Below, one piece after another: positions 26,774 to 36,496 of a DNA stretch of 44,031 nt. The notes beneath the pieces were generated by a model. It was given only the letters and a program-made list of their open reading frames with translations, was not told the origin of the DNA and did no database searches. The stretch is from Candidatus Cloacimonadota bacterium. GTDB taxonomy: Bacteria > Cloacimonadota > Cloacimonadia > Cloacimonadales > TCS61. How positions within the stretch are numbered: position 1 is the stretch's first letter; every line of letters begins with the position of its first letter. The translations under genes were made by a program, and so were the position numbers. Where the stretch lies: positions 1 to 44,031 of the forward strand of contig JASUTE010000012.1 in the NCBI GenBank assembly GCA_030445745.1, in the 5' to 3' direction.

Positions 26774-28861
26774 ATGCATAACAAAGATTTTTTATTTGAA
26801 ATTGGAGTAGAAGAACTACCAGCGAGTTATATCCAACCCGCTTTAGAACAATTAGTAAGTTCTATGCGTAAATCCTTAGAAGAGAAAAAGCTAAGCTTTC
26901 AGAACCTGGAGCGGTTTACTACTCCGCGCCGTTTAGCTGTAAGAATAAATAAGTTGCAATCTGAACAGGAAAGTGGAACTATCGAACGTATAGGCCCAAC
27001 CCTCGAAATTGCTTACAGGGAAGATGGATCGCTTAGCAAGGCGGCTGCAGGTTTTTTACGCGGTGCCGGAGCGAAACCAGAGGATATATTCGAAGTTCAA
27101 AGTCCAAAAGGAAAAAAAATAGCAGTAAAAATCTTTAAAAAGGGGAAAAATACCGCTGAGCTGCTTCCTCAGATCTGTCAAAAGGCTATTGCTAACATTA
27201 GCTTCCCCAAATTGATGAAATGGGATTCTTGCAAACAAACATTTGCTCGTCCCATCAGATGGTTGGTAGCAATTTTCGGTGAAGAAGTAGTAAAATTTTC
27301 CTATGCTCAGGTGCAAACAGATAAAATAAGCTATGGTAATCGCTATCTTAAATTGGAAAATCCAATTGAAATTCCTCACCCTGCCCTTTATGAAGACAAA
27401 CTAGCTCAAGTTAGCGTTATTCCCTCTTTTAAAATTAGAAGAACGACTATAGCCCAACAGTTGCAGCAAATTTTCCAAAATAGAGCTGAAAATCTGGTAG
27501 AAGATACAAAACTTTTGGATACTGTAACTAATTTAGTGGAATCTCCTCAAGCAGTTTTAGCCGAGTTTGACGAAAAATATCTGGCTCTTCCTGAAAAAAT
27601 AATTACAAGTACACTTTCGCAGCACCAAAAATACTTCTCTGTAAAAAATAAAGATGGCAGTTTATGTAACAAATTTGTCTTTATCTCTAACGGCGACCCT
27701 AAATATTCCGAGTTAATTAAACTTGGCAACGAAAAAGTGATAACTGCACGCCTGGAAGATGCAGAATTTTATTTCAAAGAAGATACCAAACAACCACTGG
27801 AAAAGTTAGTCCCTAAATTAGCTAATGTAACTTTTCAGGCAGATTTGGGCAGTTTATGGGAAAAAACTGAACGCATCCAGGCAATAGCTGAATTTATCTG
27901 TAAAAAACTGGAATTAGCTGAACCTGAACGCAAAAAAGCTCTGCGCGCTGCTTTCCTGTGTAAAGCAGACTTGGTAACCAATATGCTTGGTGAAAAAGAA
28001 TTTACAAAATTGCAAGGTTATATAGGAAGCAAATACGCACTTTTGAATCAGGAACCTCCAGAAGTTGCAGCAGCGATCTATCAACATTATCAGCCGCGTG
28101 GACAAAACGACACTTTGCCTGCCAGCCTTACAGGAGCTATTGTAGCTATTGCTGATAAAATAGACACCGTGGCAGGAATAATGGGAATCGGCATGCTTCC
28201 CACAGGCTCTAACGACCCCTTTGCCCTTAGAAGAGCTGCTAATGGAATTGTGCAAATAATCGGTGAGAAAAAACTGCAACTGGATTTACACCAATTAATC
28301 GAGGCAGCCTACGATAATTTGAAAAACAAACTGCCTAAGCCAGATAACAACAAGCAAAAAGTTTATGAATATTTCAAACAGCGGGTTCATTGGTATCTAC
28401 AACAAAGCAACATCGATTATGATATTATCGAAAGCGTTATGCACATTGATTATGCCGATATTCCCGATTTAAAACAACGCGCCTTAGCTTTACAAAAATT
28501 CAAGGCTGATCCTAATTTCGACAAACTGGTTATTGGCTTTAAACGTGTTTCCAATATTATTTCGGAAACAGGAGAACTTAAAGAGCTGAACACCTCTCTA
28601 TTGCAGGAAAAAGCTGAAAAAAAACTTTATGAGAACTATTTGATATTAAAGGCAAAAGTAGAAGATTATCTTCCTAAAAAAAATTATAGTAAAATACTAC
28701 AGGAACTTGTTAATTTCAGAACTATGATCGATAATTTCTTTGATGAAGTCCTGGTAAATGTGGAAGATAGTAAGCTGCGCCAGAACCGCTACAGTCTGCT
28801 GAAACTGATCCGCGAACTATTCCTAAAAGTAGCAGATATCGCATTAATAGTTGTAGATTAA
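26774..28861 (+). CDS. glyS: Glycyl-tRNA synthetase beta subunit
   Basis: The 695-residue protein begins KDFLFEIGVEELPASYIQPAL and continues through the typical region IGPTLEIAYREDGSLSKAAAGFLR to the C-terminal DALR-type end. Family length is normal. It pairs with the catalytic alpha subunit (GlyQ), which is not in this window; in many bacteria the two are adjacent. It is followed by pta after 22 bases. Confidence 0.95.
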   Translation: MHNKDFLFEIGVEELPASYIQPALEQLVSSMRKSLEEKKLSFQNLERFTTPRRLAVRINKLQSEQESGTIERIGPTLEIAYREDGSLSKAAAGFLRGAGAKPEDIFEVQSPKGKKIAVKIFKKGKNTAELLPQICQKAIANISFPKLMKWDSCKQTFARPIRWLVAIFGEEVVKFSYAQVQTDKISYGNRYLKLENPIEIPHPALYEDKLAQVSVIPSFKIRRTTIAQQLQQIFQNRAENLVEDTKLLDTVTNLVESPQAVLAEFDEKYLALPEKIITSTLSQHQKYFSVKNKDGSLCNKFVFISNGDPKYSELIKLGNEKVITARLEDAEFYFKEDTKQPLEKLVPKLANVTFQADLGSLWEKTERIQAIAEFICKKLELAEPERKKALRAAFLCKADLVTNMLGEKEFTKLQGYIGSKYALLNQEPPEVAAAIYQHYQPRGQNDTLPASLTGAIVAIADKIDTVAGIMGIGMLPTGSNDPFALRRAANGIVQIIGEKKLQLDLHQLIEAAYDNLKNKLPKPDNNKQKVYEYFKQRVHWYLQQSNIDYDIIESVMHIDYADIPDLKQRALALQKFKADPNFDKLVIGFKRVSNIISETGELKELNTSLLQEKAEKKLYENYLILKAKVEDYLPKKNYSKILQELVNFRTMIDNFFDEVLVNVEDSKLRQNRYSLLKLIRELFLKVADIALIVVD

Positions 28862-28882
28862 AAAAATAAAATGAGGTGAAAA

Positions 28883-29896
28883 ATGGAAATTGTAGACAAT
28901 TTCATCGAGAAAGCCAGAAAATTAAAAGGCAAAATAGTACTACCCGAGGCCGATGACATTAGAATATTAGCTGCTGCACAAAAAATCGCACAGTTAAAGT
29001 TGGCTCAAGTTGTTCTGGTAGGAAATCCCGATGATATTAATTCTTTAGCAAAGAAGAATGGGATTTTATTAGAGACAGCCGAAATATTGGAACCGCAAAA
29101 ATTCAATGATTTGGAAAAATTCACAGATTTCTATTTTGAAAGACGCAAAAAGAAAGGCATTACACGTAAACAAGCTGCTTCTATAGTTTTAAATCCACTC
29201 TATTTTGGAACACTTCTGGTGAAATTCGGATATGTGGATGGTATGGTAGCTGGAGCTGCAAATACTACCGGCGAGGTTTTAAAGGCTGCCTTACATGTGG
29301 TGGGAGTGAAAGCTGGTTTGAAAACAGTTTCTAGTTCTTTTATAATGGTAGTTCCCAACTATGACAGAGTGCTTTTATTTGCCGATTGTGCCGTAGTGCC
29401 TGAACCTACATCCCAGCAGCTGGCAGATATCGCTATGAGTACAGCTACAACCCGTCGTAAACTATTGGGAGACGAACCTATAGTTTCCTTGTTATCTTTT
29501 TCTACCAAAGGCAGCGCCCAGCACGAGAAGGTGGATAAAGTGGTTGCAGCTAAGAAAGTTTTGGAAGAGAGAAAAGTAGATTTTGCCTTTGATGGCGAAC
29601 TGCAACTGGATGCAGCTCTGGTGGAAAAGATCGGTAAATCCAAAGCACCTGATAGTAAAGTGGCAGGCAAAGCCAATACACTTATTTTCCCAGAATTACA
29701 ATCTGGTAATATAGGCTATAAACTGGTACAACGGTTAGCAGGTGCCGAAGCTATTGGTCCTGTTATTCAAGGTTTAGCAGCGCCAGTATGCGATCTTTCA
29801 CGTGGTTGTTCTACAGATGATATTGTAAACACTACGGCAATAGTACTGCTAATGTCTAATTATAAAGGAGTCGAAAATGATAAGAATTTCGCATAG
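28883..29896 (+). CDS. pta: Phosphate acetyltransferase
   Basis: Pta interconverts acetyl-CoA and acetyl-phosphate, feeding acetate formation. The 337-aa protein opens IVLPEADDIRILAAAQ and contains SLLSFSTKGSAQHEKV and DGELQLDAALV, hallmarks of the short Pta form. A phosphate butyryltransferase is a less likely alternative. No acetate kinase is adjacent. Its end overlaps the aminotransferase start by 20 bases, with that gene's ribosome binding site inside pta. Confidence 0.92.
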   Translation: MEIVDNFIEKARKLKGKIVLPEADDIRILAAAQKIAQLKLAQVVLVGNPDDINSLAKKNGILLETAEILEPQKFNDLEKFTDFYFERRKKKGITRKQAASIVLNPLYFGTLLVKFGYVDGMVAGAANTTGEVLKAALHVVGVKAGLKTVSSSFIMVVPNYDRVLLFADCAVVPEPTSQQLADIAMSTATTRRKLLGDEPIVSLLSFSTKGSAQHEKVDKVVAAKKVLEERKVDFAFDGELQLDAALVEKIGKSKAPDSKVAGKANTLIFPELQSGNIGYKLVQRLAGAEAIGPVIQGLAAPVCDLSRGCSTDDIVNTTAIVLLMSNYKGVENDKNFA

Positions 29897-31073
29897 AGCC
29901 AAGGCAATAAAAGCCTCACCTACACTAACCGTTTCCACTTTAGCTAAAAAGCTAAAAGCAGATGGAATAGACGTAATAAATTTTAGTGTGGGCGAACCCG
30001 ATTTCAATACACCAGACTATATTAAAGAAGAAGCCAAAAAAGCTATCGATAACAATTTCACCCGCTACACAGACTCAGCAGGAATTTTGGAACTACGAAA
30101 AGCAATCAGCGCTAAATTCAAGCGCGATAATAATTTGGAATACGATCCTGATGATATTTTGGTATCTCCGGGAGCAAAAGCTTCTATTGTGAACGTTTTA
30201 ATGTCAATATGCGATCCTCGCGACGAAGTGCTTCTGCCTTCACCCTACTGGGTTAGCTATACATCGCAGGTGGAAATGGTCGATGCTTTTCCCATACTGC
30301 TACCTACCGATATGACCACCGATTTTAAAATTAGTGCAGAGCAATTAGAAGAAGCGATAAATTCACTTAGTAACCCCAAAGCACTAATTTTGAATTCTCC
30401 CAATAATCCTACCGGCTCTGTTTACAGTAAAGAAGAATTGAATGAAATAGCGAAAGTGTGCCTGAAACACGAAATCCTGATAATTTCCGATGAAATTTAT
30501 GAAAAATTGATATATGATGGATTAAAGCACGTCTCGATTGCTGAAACTTCACCACAAATAAAAGAAATTACAGTTGTAATAAACGGAGTTTCCAAAGCTT
30601 ATGCTATGACTGGCTGGAGATTGGGTTATTGTGCTGGTCCTACCGAAATAATAAAAAGGGCTTCACGAATTCAAAGCCATACAACTTCCTGTGTAAATTC
30701 TATGACCCAAAAAGCTGCTGTAATTGCCCTGAACGAATGCGACGGCAGCGTAACCCATATGCGCGAGGAATTTCAAAAGCGCAGAAACTTCCTAGTGGAA
30801 AAATTGAATCAGATTAATAATGTAAATTGTTATAAACCTAAGGGCGCTTTTTATGCTATGCCCAATATTTCTTATTTTATTCAAAACAACAATAAAAACA
30901 TACATAATTCAGCTCAGTTGTGCGAATATCTGCTCTCCAATTATCACATAGCAATTGTTCCTGGTTCCGCATTTGGTTCCGATAGCTATGTACGCTTTTC
31001 CTATGCCAATAGTATGGAAAACATTAAAGAAGGGCTGAAAAGATTTGCACAGGGTTTAAATTCCTTAATTTAA
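29877..31073 (+). CDS. Class I aminotransferase, aspartate-type (PLP)
   Basis: The 398-aa protein fits the class Ib aspartate/aromatic aminotransferases. Motifs are NFSVGEPDFNTP near the N-terminus, SPNNPTG, SDEIYEKLIYDG, and the PLP lysine Lys240 in NGVSKAYAMTGWRLGY. It likely transfers amino groups from aspartate to 2-oxoglutarate, though prephenate or alanine specificity cannot be excluded. AAAGGAG six bases before the ATG at 29877 supports this start. Confidence 0.92.
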   Translation: MIRISHRAKAIKASPTLTVSTLAKKLKADGIDVINFSVGEPDFNTPDYIKEEAKKAIDNNFTRYTDSAGILELRKAISAKFKRDNNLEYDPDDILVSPGAKASIVNVLMSICDPRDEVLLPSPYWVSYTSQVEMVDAFPILLPTDMTTDFKISAEQLEEAINSLSNPKALILNSPNNPTGSVYSKEELNEIAKVCLKHEILIISDEIYEKLIYDGLKHVSIAETSPQIKEITVVINGVSKAYAMTGWRLGYCAGPTEIIKRASRIQSHTTSCVNSMTQKAAVIALNECDGSVTHMREEFQKRRNFLVEKLNQINNVNCYKPKGAFYAMPNISYFIQNNNKNIHNSAQLCEYLLSNYHIAIVPGSAFGSDSYVRFSYANSMENIKEGLKRFAQGLNSLI

Positions 31074-31083
31074 AGGAGATAGT

Positions 31084-31281
31084 GTGAACAAGTTTAAAGA
31101 AGAATTTGAAAGAAGAAAAAATGAAAGACGCGCAAAGAAGAGTAATACTTGGATGAATTTTATCATCAGGATAATTGTACTTATTTTTCTTATTCTTATT
31201 ATACGCACACTTGGCAAAACTATATCGGAACAAAAAATACAAAAAGATTATCCACAAATGGAGATAAAGATAGAAAAATGA
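31084..31281 (+). CDS. Small single-helix membrane protein, unknown function
   Basis: This 65-residue protein has a charged amphipathic N-terminus (KEEFERRKNERRAKK), one membrane helix (about 26-43, IIRIIVLIFLILIIRTL) and a short charged tail. It begins at GTG with AAAGGAG three bases before it. The stop forms an ATGA overlap with the ligase gene, and it sits 10 bases after the aminotransferase, all signs of a real coupled gene. I do not recognise the family. Confidence 0.65.
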   Translation: MNKFKEEFERRKNERRAKKSNTWMNFIIRIIVLIFLILIIRTLGKTISEQKIQKDYPQMEIKIEK

Positions 31282-32099
31282 AATGGCGGATTATAGATTC
31301 TGGGAAAGCATCTGCGGCTCGTAATATGGCTATAGATGAAGCTATTTTTAACCAAGTTATGCAAGGTAAAAGCTTACCCACTATTCGATTTTATAATTGG
31401 CAACCACCCACCCTTTCTTTTGGTTACAACCAGAAGATAGCTGCTGAAATAGATTTAGAAAGATTGGAAAAATACAATTTTGACTACGTCCGTCGTCCTA
31501 CTGGCGGCCGATTAGTGTTACACTACGATGAGGTTACCTATTCGGTAATCGCTCCAACCGAGCAACATCTTTCCGGCTCTATTTTGCAAACATACTCTCA
31601 GATTAGCCAAGTCCTTCTAGCGGGATTAAAAAATATGGGTGTAGAGGCGGATTTTGAAAAAAAAGGTCTTTCTGCCCAGCATCAGCGAGAACCAGCGAAT
31701 CCTTGCTTTACCAGTAGTTCACGCTTTGAATTAAATTTTAATCGAAAAAAAATCGTGGGCAGCGCTCAGGTAAGAAAAAACAATACCTTGCTACAGCATG
31801 GCTCTATTTTGTTAAATCACGACCAGAGCTTAATAGCTGAATTTATGCCCAAGCTTACAGAAGAGCAAAGAAACCGTTTTGCTAACTTGCTTAAAAAGAA
31901 ATCCGTGGCTATTAATCAGATAATTGAGCAACCCAAAAGCTATCATGAAGCTGTGCAAAGTTTTATCACTGCTTTTAAACAAAAATGGGCAGAAGATGTT
32001 TTCGTTATTAGTAACTCACTGAGTAAAAATGAAATAGAAAAGACTAAGGAACTGGAACGCAGCAAATATGGTTCAACAGATTGGAATAAAAGAAAATAA
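31278..32099 (+). CDS. LplA/LipM-type lipoate or octanoate transferase
   Basis: The 273-aa protein belongs to the biotin/lipoate A/B ligase family. RRPTGGR (72-78) binds the acyl group, Lys158 lies in the KIVGSAQ motif, and Cys143 in PCFTSSS matches the catalytic cysteine of LipM octanoyltransferases. It should attach octanoate or lipoate to 2-oxoacid dehydrogenase or glycine-cleavage proteins. The ATG at 31278 overlaps the preceding stop; an earlier in-frame start at 31149 would lie inside the small membrane protein gene. Confidence 0.85.
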   Translation: MKWRIIDSGKASAARNMAIDEAIFNQVMQGKSLPTIRFYNWQPPTLSFGYNQKIAAEIDLERLEKYNFDYVRRPTGGRLVLHYDEVTYSVIAPTEQHLSGSILQTYSQISQVLLAGLKNMGVEADFEKKGLSAQHQREPANPCFTSSSRFELNFNRKKIVGSAQVRKNNTLLQHGSILLNHDQSLIAEFMPKLTEEQRNRFANLLKKKSVAINQIIEQPKSYHEAVQSFITAFKQKWAEDVFVISNSLSKNEIEKTKELERSKYGSTDWNKRK

Positions 32100-32133
32100 G
32101 ACGTAAATGACACATCGTAGTTCTAAAAAAAAA

Positions 32134-32139
32134 TTGACA
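32134..32139 (+). promoter_or_regulatory. Candidate -35 box (TTGACA) for the Ton operon
   Basis: TTGACA lies after a run of nine A in the 106-base gap before the receptor gene. No consensus -10 is visible at 17 bases (GTTTTT). It is flanked by imperfect inverted pieces, ACATCGTAG at 32112-32120 and CTACACGATGT from 32148, which might form an operator. The leader ends in AGGGGG nine bases before the receptor ATG. Confidence 0.42.
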
Positions 32140-32208
32140 CGATTTTTCTACACGATGTTTTTGTCTAAAGATAAAGTATAAAATCAATACTATAGGGGGA
32201 TTATTTTG

Positions 32209-35200
32209 ATGCGAAAAAAAATAGTTTTATTATTCGTACTAACAATTCTTTCGGTTTCAATACTGTTTGCCGGTACAACTGGTAAGCTGGCCGGTAGAGT
32301 TAAAGATGCTGATGGCAATCCAATTCCATATGCCAATATAGTTTTGGATGGGACAACCATTGGAACTCAAACCAAAGAGAATGGGCAATATATCATAATC
32401 AACATCGATCCCGGTACTTACGATGTTGTTTGTAGCCAGGTTGGCTATGGAACCAAAAAGGTTACCGGTGTTCGGATCAATGTTGATGAAACAACAATTC
32501 AAAACTTTACTCTGGTAACAGCTGCCTTACAAGTGGAAGGTATTTCTGTATCAGAAGCACGCGAAGAACTGGTAAGCAAAAGCAGAACCAGTTCTGGTCA
32601 ATCAGTAACTGCGGAATCCATTGAAGATGTTGCTGTGGGTGATATCGAGGGTATCGTTGCTATTCAAGCTGGTGCCAGCGAAACAAATGGAGAATTGCAT
32701 ATCCGTGGTGGACGTGCCAACGAAGTTGTTTACTCGGTAGATGGCATGTCGGTTTCTGACCCTGTAGACGGCGGAGCTGCCTTAACGGTGGACAAAGATG
32801 CTGTTCAGGATATGAGCGTAATGACTGGTGGCTTTACTGCTGAATATGGAAATGCGCAATCGGGTATTGTGAATATCGTAACCAAATCCGGGTCTGAAAA
32901 ATATAGTGGTAAGGTCGAATTTTCTTCCGATCACATTATAGAAGATATTGATAATTCCAATTCCGATGTCACAAAATTTGCTTTAGGTGGTCCTGTTTTA
33001 GGTCCAATAGCTCCCTCCATGCGAGATAAATTTACATTCTTCTTCAATGGTGCTGCCAATTGGCATGATTCACGCTATAAAGATTATTATGTTACCAACC
33101 CCAATGAAGACCTTAAATATTTATACAGTTCCGGTTACAGCGAATATGATCCTTATGAAGATAGAGATGATTTTATTGGTTTTGATTTAGGTGACAGAAA
33201 TTATAACCAATACAATGCTAACTTGAAAATGAAGTATGTTTTCAATCCGCGCCAAAATCTTACGGTAGCAATAAGAGGCGATAGAAATGTAAGCAATCCC
33301 TACAGCCATTACTGGAGATTTGCCTTAGATCACTACGCAAAAGTGGAAACAGAACAAAGGCAATATGCTTTTACCTACGATCATTCGTTCAGTTCTCAGA
33401 CAAACCTGAAAGTTAAAGCAAGTATCTATTCCAAAACTATCGAGGAAGGCCCTGACGGCATTCCCAGAGATTCGTATTTTTCCTATAACGGAGCTAACGT
33501 GGATCCCACTTTTTCATATTACTTGCCTACCGAAACTACAAACACAAGCAACCAACCATTTATTGAAATATTAACTGACGACGGCATTATAGGTGAAGGT
33601 GAGGAATTAGATTGGGAATATCTTACCGAAACAGGACGGCAATATGATGTGACTCCCTACTTTGCAGCTCCTGGCACAATCTATCCGAATAATATCGATG
33701 ATGAAACCCAAACCTTTTCCTTCCGTTCCGATTTTGAATACCAATACAATCAAATTCATGGATTTAAAACTGGGATAGAAATAATAAAGCATGATATTAG
33801 AAAAAATAGACAATATAACCCCTGGGATATTGATGCCTTTCGCTATGATGAATACCTTAAAGCTGTTGGCCCAGATACCACTTTGGTAGCAGGTGATTAT
33901 ATTATAAACGGAGAAGAAATAACCTTGGAAGAAGATACAGATTTTTACACTCCAGAAAAATTGTATAATGCTACTATGGCTGCTGCAGGTTATACTGATG
34001 GTTATGAGGCAGACCCGTGGCAGGCAGCTTATTATCTACAAGATAAAATGGAATGGGAAGGCATGATTGTGAATGCTGGATTGCGTTTCGATTTCTGGTA
34101 TTTAGGTGAAAAATATAAAATATTCAAAGATACCGGCGATGTTTATAAACACTTCGATAATGATGACCGTATGCAATTAATGGTTTCACCACGTCTCGGT
34201 ATTTCTCATCCTATCTCGGAAAACAGTGTTGTGCATTTTGCCTATAACTACCAAAACCAGCTGCCAGAAATGCAATATGTTTTTACCAGTACCGAAGCTG
34301 AAGATGCCATTACTAATCAAAACCAAAATATCATTATTGGGAACCCTACTTTGGAACCACAGATCACCGCTACTTATGAAGTTGGCTGGCAACATCAGTT
34401 TGGGGAAGATTATGTGATGGATATTACCGCTTATTACAAAAATATCTATAATTATGTTAGTACGGAAAAAGTATATCTACAAGATGATGGAAGCCTAATA
34501 CCTTACTCGGAAGTTCAGGCAAGCGATAACCCTGACCAATATGATACCACCACTGAACTTTATAAATATATCACTCAAGACTACGGTAGCGCTCGCGGTA
34601 TCGACTTCAACCTTTCTAAAATGCTTTCCAACTTTATCTCTGGTTCTATGGCCTATTCTCTTTCTTGGGCTGAAGGAAATAATTCAGACACGGTAGTACA
34701 AGATGAAGCAACCAATTTAAGAGAATTCCCACTAGATTGGGATACCAGGCACAACTTTAATTTCAATTTCAATTTCAACATTGGAAGAGGTGAAGAATTC
34801 TTTATCCCCTTTACAGACGTAATCCTTCCCTTAGATAACTTTAAGATCAACTTCCTGTACAACATAAGCTCGGGTAAACCATACACCCCGCAAGATCAAG
34901 AAGGAAACCCCTTAGAAGTTAACAGCGAAAGATATCCACATACCGAAAAAGCTGACCTTAAGATAGTGAAAACGTTTAACTTAAACGATAACACATATTT
35001 CAAAGTTTATGCCGATATCCAAAATCTTTTCAATAGAAGAAATATATATTATGTATACCCAAGAACAGGTAATGCTTACGACGACGGAGTAGACCTAACT
35101 GAAACTAACACCAATTATATTCCAGAAGCCAGACAGTATATCCACGATCTCTCTACTGATAACCCAAGTAACTACAGTTCTGGTAGAACCCTTACTTTCG

Positions 35201-35220
35201 GTATGTCTTTCCATTGGTAA
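32209..35220 (+). CDS. TonB-dependent outer-membrane receptor
   Basis: The 1003-aa protein (start at the ATG at 32209, not the TTG one codon earlier) has a signal peptide (1-22) and a carboxypeptidase-regulatory-like Ig domain (about 27-107, GRVKDADGNPIPYANIVLDG). A plug domain follows (about 130-245, LHIRGGRANEVVYSVDGM, FTAEYGNAQSGIVNIVTKSG), then a 22-strand-type barrel ending in FGMSFHW. Substrate is unknown; no extracellular binding lipoprotein (SusD) is adjacent, so it is not a standard glycan locus. It heads an operon with its own Ton motor. Confidence 0.95.
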   Translation: MRKKIVLLFVLTILSVSILFAGTTGKLAGRVKDADGNPIPYANIVLDGTTIGTQTKENGQYIIINIDPGTYDVVCSQVGYGTKKVTGVRINVDETTIQNFTLVTAALQVEGISVSEAREELVSKSRTSSGQSVTAESIEDVAVGDIEGIVAIQAGASETNGELHIRGGRANEVVYSVDGMSVSDPVDGGAALTVDKDAVQDMSVMTGGFTAEYGNAQSGIVNIVTKSGSEKYSGKVEFSSDHIIEDIDNSNSDVTKFALGGPVLGPIAPSMRDKFTFFFNGAANWHDSRYKDYYVTNPNEDLKYLYSSGYSEYDPYEDRDDFIGFDLGDRNYNQYNANLKMKYVFNPRQNLTVAIRGDRNVSNPYSHYWRFALDHYAKVETEQRQYAFTYDHSFSSQTNLKVKASIYSKTIEEGPDGIPRDSYFSYNGANVDPTFSYYLPTETTNTSNQPFIEILTDDGIIGEGEELDWEYLTETGRQYDVTPYFAAPGTIYPNNIDDETQTFSFRSDFEYQYNQIHGFKTGIEIIKHDIRKNRQYNPWDIDAFRYDEYLKAVGPDTTLVAGDYIINGEEITLEEDTDFYTPEKLYNATMAAAGYTDGYEADPWQAAYYLQDKMEWEGMIVNAGLRFDFWYLGEKYKIFKDTGDVYKHFDNDDRMQLMVSPRLGISHPISENSVVHFAYNYQNQLPEMQYVFTSTEAEDAITNQNQNIIIGNPTLEPQITATYEVGWQHQFGEDYVMDITAYYKNIYNYVSTEKVYLQDDGSLIPYSEVQASDNPDQYDTTTELYKYITQDYGSARGIDFNLSKMLSNFISGSMAYSLSWAEGNNSDTVVQDEATNLREFPLDWDTRHNFNFNFNFNIGRGEEFFIPFTDVILPLDNFKINFLYNISSGKPYTPQDQEGNPLEVNSERYPHTEKADLKIVKTFNLNDNTYFKVYADIQNLFNRRNIYYVYPRTGNAYDDGVDLTETNTNYIPEARQYIHDLSTDNPSNYSSGRTLTFGMSFHW

Positions 35221-35255
35221 AATAAAATTTAATATAATTCAGGAGGAATAGGAAA

Positions 35256-36071
35256 ATGAGCAAAAGACTCTTAACCGTGTTGATAATAATGGCAATGGTT
35301 ATTATGACAAATATAGCCTTTGCACAAGATGAAGTACCCGCAGAACAAGAAGCTGCTGCGGAACAAGTAGAAACAGATACAACTGCCGCTGCTGCAGAAA
35401 CATTTGAAGAAATTCCAGAAATAGGTGGGCTGGAAATGTTTGCCCGCAAAATTGTAGGCAGTGGGCTGGTAGATCTATTTATTCAGGGTGGCTTTGTAAT
35501 GTGGCCATTGCTTGTATTGGTTATTTGGGCATTAGCTACCATTATTTGGAAATTAGTTTCCCTTAGCTATGCTAAAATTAATCTTACAGACTTTATGGAT
35601 AAACTACTACCCCTAATAGAAGAGAAGAAATATAAAGAAGCTATGGATTTATGTGAAAACACTCGTGGGCCAGTGGCAGCAGTGATTTATGCTGGACTAC
35701 AAAAGGCTGATAAGGACGTGGAAGCAGTGGAAAAAGCTATCGAAAATGCCGGTATTATCGAAATGGCATTTTTAGAAAAAGGATTCATCCCACTTTCCAC
35801 AACAATTAACTTAGCCCCTATGCTTGGTTTCTTTGGTACAATGGTTGGTATGATCCGCGCTTTCGCCGATATTGCCGCAGCCGGTGAAGTTGATCCTACA
35901 ATTGTGGCTTCCGGTATTCAAATTGCCCTTATTACCACAGCTGCTGGTTTGGCTATAGCTATCCCAGTACAATTCTTCAATAATATGTTCTTAAGTATGG
36001 TTGATGGTTTTACTATGGATATGCAACGAGGAACAGAAAAAGTGATAGAAACCCTTGTAGAAAATAAATAG
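35256..36071 (+). CDS. exbB: ExbB/TolQ-family proton channel subunit
   Basis: ExbB forms the pentameric stator that uses the proton gradient to move TonB. The 271-aa protein has an N-terminal cleavable-looking signal (ending IAFAQ), an acidic extracytoplasmic stretch of about 45 residues, and three membrane helices (about 75-100, 185-205, 215-240). The conserved LAPMLGFFGTMVGMIRAF and ALITTAAGLAIAIPV motifs are present. AGGAGGA precedes the ATG. It lies between the receptor and two exbD genes. Confidence 0.93.
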   Translation: MSKRLLTVLIIMAMVIMTNIAFAQDEVPAEQEAAAEQVETDTTAAAAETFEEIPEIGGLEMFARKIVGSGLVDLFIQGGFVMWPLLVLVIWALATIIWKLVSLSYAKINLTDFMDKLLPLIEEKKYKEAMDLCENTRGPVAAVIYAGLQKADKDVEAVEKAIENAGIIEMAFLEKGFIPLSTTINLAPMLGFFGTMVGMIRAFADIAAAGEVDPTIVASGIQIALITTAAGLAIAIPVQFFNNMFLSMVDGFTMDMQRGTEKVIETLVENK

Positions 36072-36079
36072 GGGGCTGA

Positions 36080-36487
36080 ATGCAATTTAAGAATAAAAGG
36101 AAAAATCTATCTGGAATTCCCACATCTTCAATGTCGGATGTGGCTTTCCTGCTGCTTATATTTTTCCTAACTACTACCAAATTCGATATTAAAAAGGGTT
36201 TGGGACTGGTTTTGCCTCCTGCTTCCACGCAGGCCGATAAAAAGGTAAGGCTAAAACAGGAAAATATTACTAAAGTTTGGGTTAACCAAAAAGGACAAGT
36301 CGCACTGAACGAAGAAATAGTTCCTTTGAACGAACTAGAATCTAAAGTAAGGAATATTGTCCTGGAAAATCCAGATATGGTAATCTCCTTCAAGACTGAT
36401 AGACAAAGTAAATACGATTATATGGTGAGAGTTCTGGATGTCCTGCAAGCAGCAGGGGCAGAAAAAATCTCCTTATCCACTAATTAG
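36080..36487 (+). CDS. exbD: ExbD/TolR-family protein, first copy
   Basis: The 135-residue protein has a short cytosolic N-terminus and one membrane helix with the proton-carrying aspartate (Asp20, in SMSDVAFLLLIFF). It ends with a periplasmic domain with TolR-type fold. It pairs with ExbB. It is eight bases after exbB and ten before the second copy. Confidence 0.93.
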   Translation: MQFKNKRKNLSGIPTSSMSDVAFLLLIFFLTTTKFDIKKGLGLVLPPASTQADKKVRLKQENITKVWVNQKGQVALNEEIVPLNELESKVRNIVLENPDMVISFKTDRQSKYDYMVRVLDVLQAAGAEKISLSTN

Positions 36488-36496
36488 GAAGGTATT

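Noticed and set aside
32112-32158. Imperfect inverted pieces around the Ton-operon TTGACA
   Set aside because: ACATCGTAG and CTACACGATGT match with a two-base interruption only; too weak to call an operator on its own.
34751-34782. Tandem AATTTC hexamers in the receptor gene
   Set aside because: They encode alternating Asn-Phe in a barrel strand and keep the frame; a slipped-strand phase switch is not expected from 6-bp units.
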